Part shown: piece by piece, positions 1 to 6,824 of the stretch
Layout: the number at the start of each line of letters is the position of its first letter
Position numbering within the stretch: the stretch's first letter is position 1
NCBI GenBank assembly: GCA_964526045.1
Contig: CAZGIF010000014.1
Span: forward strand, 1 to 8,599
Origin: CAZGIF01 sp964526045
GTDB taxonomy: Bacteria > Patescibacteriota > Gracilibacteria > Absconditabacterales > Absconditicoccaceae
Length of the DNA: 8,599 bases
Direction: 5' to 3'
Program-made: the position numbers and the translations under genes
The notes under the pieces: model-generated
What the model was told of the DNA's origin: nothing
Databases searched by the model: none
The model's input: only the letters and a program-made list of their open reading frames with translations

Positions 1-130
1 CAAACCTGAGATTATCAACAATACTTTCCAAAACTTCATATCATGACTCGAAATTTGTTTTTAGAACTAAATCTATTGCTCTCATGACGCCATTGGGTCA
101 GATAGCTTCCGAATTGTTTCTATGTTCCAT
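1..130 (-). CDS. Unrecognised protein, N-terminal part; tandem copy of the coiled-coil gene at 158-886
   Basis: Only the first 43 codons are inside the window; the gene runs off the left edge. It starts at an ATG (bases 130-128) in the same sequence context as the complete gene upstream. Its product begins MEHRNNSEAIGPNGVMRAID, against MEHKNNSEAIGPNDVMRAID in the neighbour. The glycines at residues 11 and 30 are TGA codons, so the frame is open only under table 25. The DNA matches bases 757-886 with about 10 differences in 130, most of them silent or conservative, which implies a recent tandem duplication with both copies under protein-level constraint. The start lies 27 bp after the stop of the upstream copy, so the two are probably co-transcribed. 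I do not recognise the family. Confidence 0.7.
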
Positions 131-138
131 AATTTTTT
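1..138. repeat. Direct repeat, copy 1 (start of the partial paralogue)
   Basis: Bases 1-138 align without gaps to 757-894 (offset 756 bp) with about 92% identity over the coding part. The repeat covers the first 43 codons and about 8 bp before the ATG. The spacing equals one gene plus the short spacer, as expected for a tandem gene duplication. The left limit is the window edge, so the full repeat length is unknown. Confidence 0.9.
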
Positions 139-157
139 GTCTAATATATAAAAATAA

Positions 158-886
158 TTATTTTGTTTCTCAAAAATTTTGTCAAAGGTCCTTACTATGT
201 TGGTATCTTGTTTGCATCTCTTCTGGGAAGTTTTCTAGAGTATGATTAAGTATTTTGAGCATAGTGTAAGAAGATACTTTACTTAATTCAGTTAGTTCAT
301 TGTAATCAGCACGCAATTTTTTTTGTATATCTCCCTCTCACTGATCAACTTGGGATTCCAATCTTGCGATTCTCTCAAATATCTCATCGCATCTTTGTAT
401 TACTGGACTTGTTGATTCATTAGCTTTATATTTTTGTATATTATTTCTGATGAGATCTATTACTTCTTCTAATCCACTTATCTGTTTTTCATATAACAAA
501 GATTTTTCTTTATTTAATTTCTTAATTTCTTCTTCATACTCTAATATTGTTTCTTCTTTCTCTAATATTTTTGGTATTGATAAATACTTATTTCGATTTT
601 TCATAAAGTTTTTTTCTGCATATTGAACATCTTTTGTATTTTTTTCTACAAAAGCTATAAGAGATGTTATTTTGTTGAACTGATCTTCGCTTTTTCACAA
701 AAGACCTAGAGACTCTATTATTGTATAGGTCGGTATTCATTTTGATGCATCTCACTCAAACCTGAGATCGTCAACAATGCCTTCCAAAACTTCATCTCAT
801 GACTCGAAATTGGTTTTTAGAACTGAATCTATTGCTCTCATGACGTCATTGGGTCAGATAGCTTCCGAATTATTTTTATGTTCCAT
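158..886 (-). CDS. Unrecognised 242-aa protein with a long coiled-coil middle
   Basis: Under table 25 the frame is open from ATG at 886 to TAA at 160-158. In-frame TGA codons fall at, for example, residues 11, 30, 46 and 50. The ATG is chosen because the tandem copy starts at the same point in the same context and a candidate promoter lies just upstream. Residues 1-45 form the conserved head shared with the copy. Residues 100-150 are rich in Glu and Lys with regular Leu/Ile (for example ILEYEEEIKKLNKEK), typical of a coiled coil. A second helical stretch covers about 160-220. There is no signal peptide, no membrane segment and no cysteine-rich site, so it is probably cytosolic. I do not recognise the family. 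A structural or adaptor role would fit a coiled coil, but nothing here shows it. Confidence 0.75.
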
Positions 887-894
887 AATTTTTT
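757..894. repeat. Direct repeat, copy 2 (start of the complete paralogue)
   Basis: Partner of the repeat at 1-138, covering the first 43 codons and the bases just before the ATG of the 242-aa gene. Upstream of about 895 the similarity ends: the promoter-like region at 923-951 is not repeated between the two copies. This suggests the second copy depends on read-through from the first. Confidence 0.9.
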
Positions 895-922
895 TATAAA
901 AAATAAATTGTAATATAATCGA

Positions 923-951
923 ATTATACTTTACTTACACTAAAAAAACAA
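923..951 (-). promoter_or_regulatory. Candidate sigma-70-like promoter for the coiled-coil tandem genes
   Basis: On the minus strand a perfect -10 box TATAAT (bases 928-923) sits exactly 17 nt after TTGTTT (951-946), a 4/6 match to the -35 consensus. Transcription would start near base 916, about 30 nt before the ATG at 886. The DNA is very AT-rich, so chance matches are easy. The exact spacing and the position directly before a gene favour it. The 887-1153 gap otherwise holds only the hairpins listed separately. Confidence 0.5.
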
Positions 952-962
952 ATTTTGTAAGT
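933..962. promoter_or_regulatory. Inverted repeat over the -35 region (operator or weak hairpin)
   Basis: ACTTACA (933-939) and TGTAAGT (956-962) are perfect inverted 7-mers separated by 16 bp. Their centres are about 23 bp apart, near two helical turns, and they bracket the candidate -35 box. That geometry would suit a dimeric repressor. On the plus strand the right arm runs into eight T, so it could also be a weak terminator, but no plus-strand gene lies upstream to need one. Confidence 0.3.
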
Positions 963-1022
963 TTTTTTTGTTTAGTACAAAATCTATATAGAAGTTAGCA
1001 CTGTGGGTTAAATATAATTAAC

Positions 1023-1049
1023 AAAAATTGTATCTAAAAAGATAGATAC
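1023..1049 (-). terminator. Weak candidate terminator after the three-gene minus-strand cluster
   Basis: Minus strand: GTATCT, an 8-nt loop, then AGATAC (1049-1030), followed by AA and TTTTT. It lies about 105 nt downstream of the stop of the 196-aa gene and before the promoter of the next minus-strand genes. The stem has only 6 bp with little GC, so this is a tentative call. Confidence 0.3.
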
Positions 1050-1153
1050 ATGAGCAAATTGTGAAATACTATTATATATTTTCTTCGAATGTCGTTGTTG
1101 GCGATTGTTTGGAAGTATCAAATCTAATTTTACTATGACTTGATATTTTTATA

Positions 1154-1744
1154 TTATGTATTATTTATCGAAAGTCAATGCTTTGATTCTGTATTTTGTG
1201 ATTGTTGAATATATGTCTCTGTTCCTCTCCACAATGTTTCCATAGCGTCAGCTTTTGAAACTACAATTGGTCAAAGCGTTCATATCTTAGAGAGAAAATA
1301 TCCACCATATAAGTGGAGTAGGTGATGTACCAAGAGGGCTCAATTGAAAATATATGATATACTTCATGGAGAATATTCTTTCTTATTAGACTCTTCATAT
1401 ATTTCAAAATCAAGATTATCTACTAATTCTCATCCAATACGCTGGATAAATCACTCACAATCATATGTTGAAAACTCTTTTTGACGCAAACATTGTATAA
1501 TTCACTGTCAAATTGTCTCATCTAAATCATACATTTTTCACTCAACAAGAATGCTGACTCCATTGAACGTATCGTCTACCTCTGTGTCTCACAACTGGAA
1601 TGCTGTCAGATTTATCTTTTGTTGTCATATATGCAACAGTGCTTTTTGTAGTTCAATAGTTGGTTTGTGTGATGGAAGTGCTTCTTTGTACGGTTGGAGT
1701 GTGTGTCGTGTTGTCTCAGGAGATATTTCCAAGGTGATTCTCAT
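1154..1744 (-). CDS. Unrecognised 196-aa protein, possibly an NlpC/P60-like cysteine peptidase or amidase
   Basis: Open under table 25 from ATG (1744-1742) to TAA (1156-1154). AAAGGGAAAT directly before the ATG is the best Shine-Dalgarno-like site among the minus-strand genes. The protein has no signal peptide or membrane helix. The suggestive part is residues 94-105, YDCEGFIQRIGG, followed by VHHLLHLYGGYFLSKIG at 139-155 and a hydrophobic PIVVSK at 159-164. In NlpC/P60-type papain-fold enzymes a DCSGF-like motif carries the nucleophilic Cys, and a later His sits before a glycine-rich turn and strand. Here the candidates would be Cys96 and His140 or His141. This is pattern recall, not a demonstrated homology, and the order of motifs is the main support. 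It starts 27 bp after the stop of the 256-aa gene, so it is probably the last gene of an A-B-C cluster. Confidence 0.65.
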
Positions 1745-1771
1745 ATTTCCCTTTCGAAAATAAAACGTAAA

Positions 1772-2542
1772 TTATTCTTTTGGCAAAAATAGTGGTAAAA
1801 TTTTATCCATAAAGAATTCATTAGTAAATTTATGTCTCATAAATGGACATCAGACTCTCTGTTGAGTAATATTTAGCTTTTCTATCTTTTTATATAAATC
1901 CTCAGAGTAAGTAAGCTTATCCTTCTCATCTAAAATAAATGATGATGTGTCTTCTGTATATAGCAAAATTTCTCACGTTGTAATATTAGCAGCTTTAGAA
2001 GATTCTTGTAACATGTTTTCCACTCATCAAATAATTGTTTCTCTTGTGGGGTTAGTCGTGTATTTTTTATAGTATAATTCTGTATAAGCTTTTATACTCT
2101 GACGAGTTAGGTCAAATGCATCTTTTGTTCACATAACAAAAAGTGTTCAGATATGAATATTGTTTCATAGGTTACTTGCGATTTGCTGATTTACCTGTCG
2201 ATTCATTCATATGGCTTCTCTCATTTTTTCATAAATTGGATTAGATCTTAGTGAGTACTCTAGTTCTGCAAAGTGTTCTTTATTGTCAGGGTATATAGTG
2301 CTCATTGCACTAAATAATGCACTATTAGCAATGTATCATGCATTTTTTTGTATGTCAATTCATTGTGAATTTACAGCATCTAAGACGAGTTTTAGACATT
2401 CTCATAAATAATCTTGCATTTGTTGAGCAATACCAGTAAACATTTTGTATTGTTCTATTTTGTTTGGTCTTTCTTGTATTTTTGCGTTATCTGTAGCATC
2501 ACTAATGCGTTTAGTGATGTTTTTTGATACTTTATCTGACAT
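1772..2542 (-). CDS. Unrecognised 256-aa protein, paralogue of the upstream 254-aa protein
   Basis: Open under table 25 from ATG (2542-2540) to TAA (1774-1772), with TGA glycines throughout, for example residues 46, 61, 69 and the pair at 172-173. The protein looks mainly helical and soluble, with no signal peptide. It aligns along most of its length with the 254-aa neighbour: PIY (102-104) with PLY, IASNLG (121-126) with IANTNLG, and YTELYYKK (153-160) with YKTLYMKN. It ends with TQQRVGCPFMRHK (226-238), then FF and a hydrophobic tail. The neighbour has TQEAVGCPYMKAK at the same place. The single Cys-Pro in this motif (Cys232) may be a ligand, a modification site or a processing site. The family is unknown to me. 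It starts 35 bp after the previous gene's stop. Confidence 0.75.
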
Positions 2543-2577
2543 GTTGTATATAATTTCTATAAATTAAAAAACTCATT

Positions 2578-3342
2578 CTATTTACTATATTTGATATACA
2601 TTCCAACAACCCATTTCCAAAAAAAGTCTGCATATCATTTCGCTTTCATATATGGACATCAGACTGCTTCTTGAGTGTGAGGTTGTAAGTTTGATATTGC
2701 GACAAGTTTTTGTGATGGCTGTAGAATATTGTTATCATCTAACACAAAGTATTCTACATCAAAGTTGCTTTTACTTAGTCGTACTCACATATTCCCAAAC
2801 ATTCAATTTGATATAAATGCTAAGTTTTTGAGTCAGGGTAAAATTCATTTTTTTATTTGTTCAGTGGTTGGCTCTATATTATTTTTCATATATAATGTTT
2901 TATATACTTGTATAAATCATTCTACAAACCTCACTGCATCTTCCATTCATATATGCATCTTGAGATTAACATTTTTGTTTCCTCAGAGATTTGTGTTGGC
3001 TATTTCGTCAAGGTCCGGACGGTTTATAATTGCTTTGTCAAAATCTGGATATAAGGGGTGTAATTTGAAACTTTCTTCAAGGTCATCAACTGTCTTTTTG
3101 CCAAGAGGAGACTTGTAGTATTGCTTCATAGTAACATTATGAGCAGTCAAAAATACAGTATAAAGATTTCCTCTAGTTATATTTCCTTGATCGCTAAATA
3201 TTTTGAGTGCTCGACTAAATGTTTCCTCTATTGTTATTCACTGGTGTTCTGCAATTTCTTCTAGTTTGCTATACTGTGTTTTTTTTTCTGGCATTTCGAT
3301 AGTTATTTTGTTTGCTGTTGTTATATCTTTTCGTGTTGGCAT
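2578..3342 (-). CDS. Unrecognised 254-aa protein with C-terminal VGCPYM motif, first gene of the minus-strand cluster
   Basis: Open under table 25 from ATG (3342-3340) to TAG (2580-2578). It begins MPTRKDITTANKITIEMPEK, a basic polar N-terminus without a signal peptide. The body is helical, and regions 30-175 align with the downstream 256-aa protein at clearly low but continuous similarity. The C-terminal block TQEAVGCPYMKAK (223-235) is the most conserved part of the pair, followed by DFFWKWVVGMYIKY, an aromatic hydrophobic tail of about 14 residues. Cys229 corresponds to Cys232 of the paralogue. The gene is transcribed away from the proline operon, and the 174-bp gap between them must hold its promoter. 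I cannot name the family; the pair looks like an ancient duplication kept side by side. Confidence 0.75.
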
Positions 3343-3516
3343 TTATTTTAGTAAATTTCTTCTAAAGAACTAATTTATATTTTTTGGAGTGAAAGTCAAT
3401 TACTTATCTCTCAAAAGTATGTATAATAAAAATTAAACTTATAACTCTGCTTCTTTCTTGATTTTGATCGTTTATTCTCTATCACAATTGTATTTTATAT
3501 GATCAATGTGTCTTGT
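3343..3516. promoter_or_regulatory. Divergent intergenic region between the minus-strand cluster and the proline operon
   Basis: The two flanking genes point away from this 174-bp AT-rich stretch, so it should carry both promoters. On the plus strand there is a perfect TATAAT at 3422-3427, about 90 nt before the start at 3517, without a good -35 box. On the minus strand TTGACT (3399-3394) precedes TATAAA (3379-3374), but the spacing is only 14 nt. No convincing ribosome binding site precedes either gene. I can assign the region but not the exact promoters. Confidence 0.4.
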
Positions 3517-5633
3517 ATGAATATACAGTTTGTTTGATGTGGAAATATGTGAAAAGAAGTCTTGATAATGTTATGAAATTATCTTGATGAGGTAGTCGAT
3601 GATTCTTCAATACACATTGTAACCAAATCGTGAATCTTTGATGTTAGTCAGTTATTACCAAACTTGCAACAACGTTGTACGTATTCGGATGTGCAAAACG
3701 ATGCTGATATAGTGTTTTTGGCGATCAAACCGCAACAGCTGTCAGAGATTGATTTTTCTTGTTATAGTGCAGAGACGCTTTTTGTTTCTATGCTTGCATG
3801 AACAAGTATCAAGTCACTTAGTGATGCAACATCAAGTTCACATATTATGAGAATTATGCCATCTTTGATGCTTCGCAATTGAAATTCTCGAATAGCAAGT
3901 TATATGCCCTCCAAACCAGAAAATACTCAATCTAGATTTGTTAGTTTTGTATACGATGCATGTAAACATCAAAATAATCTTCGAATATGTCCTCAAGAAG
4001 AAGATATCAATAAATTTACGGCTCTTGTAGGGTCTGCGCCAGCGTATTATTACCTTTTTGCAGAATATATGGCTCAAGCGTGACATAGTTTGTGAATTGA
4101 TGCAGATCTATCCAAAAAATTTGCCTGATCGGTATTGCGTTGAGCCCCAACATTGTTGGACAGTCTTGATTTGCAAGACCGCAACGATTTTCTATGATTA
4201 GTTAACCGTGTTGCTTCACGTGGATGAACAACCCAAGCTGCTATCAAAACCTTTGAAGATCTATGATTGCAAGACATTGTACAAAAGGCTGTACAGTCAG
4301 CAAATGAGAGGGCAGGGGAACTTGCTACTTGAGGTTCAACCTCCCAAACGTCTTCTCAGCAAGATATAATTTCTACTCTTCAGAAATCACTAAAATCTAC
4401 CAAAAACGCTGCACAATATATTGCTCAATGTTCTCATCAACAAAGAAATAAACTACTCAATGATATTGCAGATGCATTAGAAAACAATGCTGATAGTATT
4501 TTGGATGCAAACCAGCTTGATTGTGCAGCCTGTGAAACTTCCGATCCATTGTACGATAGATTATTGCTTACTTCAGACAGAATACAGAGTATGGCGCAGT
4601 GATGTAGAGATGTTGCTTTGTTATCAGATCCATTAGATTATACACAAAAGATACAACAAACAGCAACGCCGTCAATTTCTATCCAAAAAGTTGCAGTTCC
4701 ACTATGAGTTGTGGGGTGTATATACGAAGCAAGACCAAATGTTACGATTGATATGATCGCGCTTGCTTTCAAATCTTGAAATGCTCTAGTTCTCAAATGA
4801 AGTCATCACGCCCACCACTCAAACAAAGCGTTGGTCGCAATCGTTCACGAAGTGTTGGTAAAACATACAATTTCGTCAGATATTCTTTTTTGTTTCCTCC
4901 AGAAAGGGAATATTTACCAGTTTTGTTGCAGGCAGAGGAGAGTGTGGATGTGATTATTCCTAGATGATGAAAAGGACTCATCGATGCGGTACGCAAACAA
5001 AGTTCTATTCCGACTATAGAAACTGGTGCAAGCGTTGTGCATATGTATATTGATGAGAGTCTCAAAGAATCTGATTTTGATCAAACAATCGACTGTATTA
5101 TCAATGCGAAAGTTCAAAGACCGAGTGTCTGCAATGCTGTTGATATGATTTTGGTTGCAGAGTCAATGGTTGCAATATTTATCCCTCGTTTGCTATCTGC
5201 TTTACAAAAACACGCTGTTATGATACATACAGATGATATTATCAACAAATATACCAAAAATTATCCGACACAATTGATTGGACAGCAACTCGATGAAAGT
5301 ATGTTCGACAAAGAATATTTGTGATTGTGATTGGGCGTAATGTGCGTATCTAATGTCAAAGAAGCAGTTATACATATCAATACGTATTGATTACATCATT
5401 CAGATGCTATTTTTTCATCAGATACAACTGCTATTCAGTATTTCCTAAATAATATAGACTCTGCTGTTGTCTATGCAAACACATCGACTCGTTTTTCTGA
5501 TGGATCATGTTTTGGTTTTGGTTCAGAGATTGGTATTTCAACACAAAAATTGCACGCAAGGTGACCCATGTGATGTGCAGTTTTGACAACCTACAAATAT
5601 GTTGTAACTTCGAACTTTGCAGTGAGAAGATAG
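3517..5633 (+). CDS. ProC-ProA fusion: P5C reductase joined to gamma-glutamyl phosphate reductase, with one apparent -1 frameshift
   Basis: The N-terminal half (residues 1-269) is pyrroline-5-carboxylate reductase (ProC). It has the NAD(P) loop VGCGNMG (6-12), FLAIKPQQ (67-74), LVGSAPAYYY (170-179) and the family signature around VASRGGTTQAAI (232-243). After a polar linker (about 270-288, ATGGSTSQTSSQQ) comes gamma-glutamyl phosphate reductase (ProA): ARPNVTIDMIALAFKSGNA (405-423), IIPRGGKG, catalytic Cys539 in RPSVCNA, and TQKLHARGPMG near the end. No TAA, TAG or new ATG separates the halves. ProA reduces gamma-glutamyl phosphate with NADPH to glutamate semialdehyde, which cyclises to P5C; ProC reduces P5C to proline. 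The reading frame changes once, by -1, at the T run 4886-4891. Without the shift it stops at TAG 5017-5019, before the catalytic Cys. With it the product is 705 aa, close to a normal ProC plus ProA. An in-frame ATG at 3499 is an alternative start that adds six residues. Family assignments are firm; whether the shift is real is open. Confidence 0.9.
4886..4891 (+). other. Frameshift site in the ProA part: run of six T
   Basis: Upstream of this run the ProA homology is in the frame of the 3517 start (ending SSDILF). Downstream it continues one frame back (LFPPEREYLPVLLQ, then SVDVIIPRGG). One extra T, or a -1 slip of the TTT codon at 4888-4890 onto the preceding TTT, joins them without losing a residue. 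No other lesion is visible downstream to the TAG at 5631-5633. This argues for a sequencing error, a very recent mutation or slippage rather than old decay. Confidence 0.85.
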
Positions 5634-5660
5634 AAATTTTTTTACTATGTATAAATTATT

Positions 5661-6773
5661 TTGCTAAAATCTACCAAAAAAACTATCATTGTCAAAATTG
5701 GAACGAATTGATTGCTAACACCGTCTTGAGAACTTGACCAAAAAACTATGCATGACACAGTAAGTCAATTGATTCTTTTGCAAAATACTTATAATGTTGT
5801 GCTTGTTTCTTCTGGAGCTGTGTGATGTGGAAAAGATGCCATAGCATATCCTCGCCACAAAAAACCAAGTTCTACGTACAAACAGTTTTTGGCAGCGGTG
5901 TGACAGCCTTTTTTGATGCATCATTATCAACGTATTGCATGACAGCTTGGATGTACAACTGCACAGATTTTGTTAACGAGAAAAGACTTTTTGGATAGAG
6001 ATGCCTACGTGAGTATCAAAGAAGTGTTTGTATCTTGCTTTGCCCATCGTGTCTTGCCTATTGTCAACGAAAATGACGTCATTTCAGATGAAGAGATCGT
6101 ATTTAGTGACAACGATCAGTTGGCAGCATTTGTGTGAGTGATGCTTGATGCTAGTGACGTTGTCTTGTGTTCAGACACTGATTGACTGTATACCTCTCAC
6201 CCATCAGAGCCAAATTCTCAAAAGTTAGATACTGTTGCTAAAATTGATGAAACTATTCGATCATATGTCTCCGAAAAAAAATCATCTGGATGAACTGGAG
6301 GTATGTGATCGAAATTGCAAACAGCTGAGTTGTTGACGAACGTATGAATCAATATGCATATTATTGATGCCAAGAGACCATGAGCAATTATACAAAAACT
6401 ACAAGACACAATTGGAGGAACTACATTTTCTGCTCTCATACATACCCCTCACCCAAAATGAATCAAAAAACGACTTGTAGCCTGAGCAAGTGCAAAAGGT
6501 AGTGTCTATTTGCATGGATATATAAGTGAAATTGTTCGTTTGTGACGTCATGTTTCTTTGCTGGCAGTTTGAGTTGTTCGCATGCAATGAACGCGACAAA
6601 TATGAGATGTTATTGACGTGTATGACGATTCTGATATATTATTAGGAAAAGGGGTTGCAAAAATAGATGCAAGAGATATACTCATGATATTGCAATGAAA
6701 TCCTGCTCAAAAAAAGTGAAAAGTTTTGATACATGCGGACTATTTTCAGAACACATTTGCTTTTACACAGTAG
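5661..6773 (+). CDS. proB: Glutamate 5-kinase with PUA domain
   Basis: ProB phosphorylates L-glutamate with ATP to gamma-glutamyl 5-phosphate, the first step of proline synthesis and normally the step inhibited by proline. The amino-acid kinase domain (about 7-255) shows IVKIGTNG (10-17), VSSGAVG (49-55), VNENDV (135-140), DNDQLAAF (150-157), SDTDGLY (171-177) and GTGGMGSK (211-218). The PUA domain follows at about 268-345 with SLLAVGVV (299-306), QIGD and GKGVAKI. Length, 370 aa, is typical of two-domain ProB. The start is uncertain: a TAA at 5652-5654 closes the frame upstream and no ATG lies before the first motif, so TTG at 5661 is the likeliest start (ATT 5655 or 5658 are rarer options). 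An ATG at 5647 would join only if one T were added in the T4 run at 5659-5662. It lies 27 bp after the ProC-ProA stop, so both are probably one operon. Confidence 0.92.
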
Positions 6774-6776
6774 ATT

Positions 6777-6805
6777 GCTACTACTTTAGGTAGTTGATTT
6801 TTTTT
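6777..6805 (+). terminator. Candidate terminator after proB
   Basis: ACTAC (6780-6784), loop TTTAG, GTAGT (6790-6794), then GA and eight T (6798-6805). It starts four bases after the proB stop. The stem has only 5 bp, so termination may be partial and some read-through into the helicase gene is possible. Confidence 0.45.
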
Positions 6806-6824
6806 ATACTTTACATATATCCTA

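Noticed and set aside
1..894. CRISPR or insertion-sequence origin of the direct repeat
   Set aside because: There are only two copies, the repeat is coding, no transposase or terminal inverted repeats are seen, and the offset equals one gene plus spacer.
1551..1763. Plus-strand open frame of 70 codons
   Set aside because: It lies antisense to the 196-aa minus-strand gene and exists only because that gene is read with TGA as Gly; composition and lack of a ribosome site give no support.
2729..3118. Plus-strand open frame of 129 codons
   Set aside because: Antisense shadow of the 254-aa gene, whose paralogy with its neighbour fixes the true strand and frame.
4205..4240. Arg in place of Pro in the P5C reductase SPGGTT motif (here SRGGTT) as loss of function
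   Set aside because: That position varies in the family signature and the rest of the motif, including the GG and second Thr, is intact.
3838..4277. Two minus-strand frames across the first proline gene
   Set aside because: They run against the ProC domain, which has a clear family signature on the plus strand.
4793..5117. Minus-strand frames of 90 and 67 codons
   Set aside because: Antisense to ProA, which is unmistakable in this stretch.
131..5660. Three gene gaps of exactly 27 bp (131-157, 1745-1771, 5634-5660) as a shared regulatory element
   Set aside because: The spacer sequences are unrelated and two of the starts are chosen by inference; the equal length looks like chance.
5507..5737. 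Plus-strand frame of 76 codons spanning the ProA end and proB start
   Set aside because: Out of frame with both genes, Cys/Asn-rich composition, no homology.
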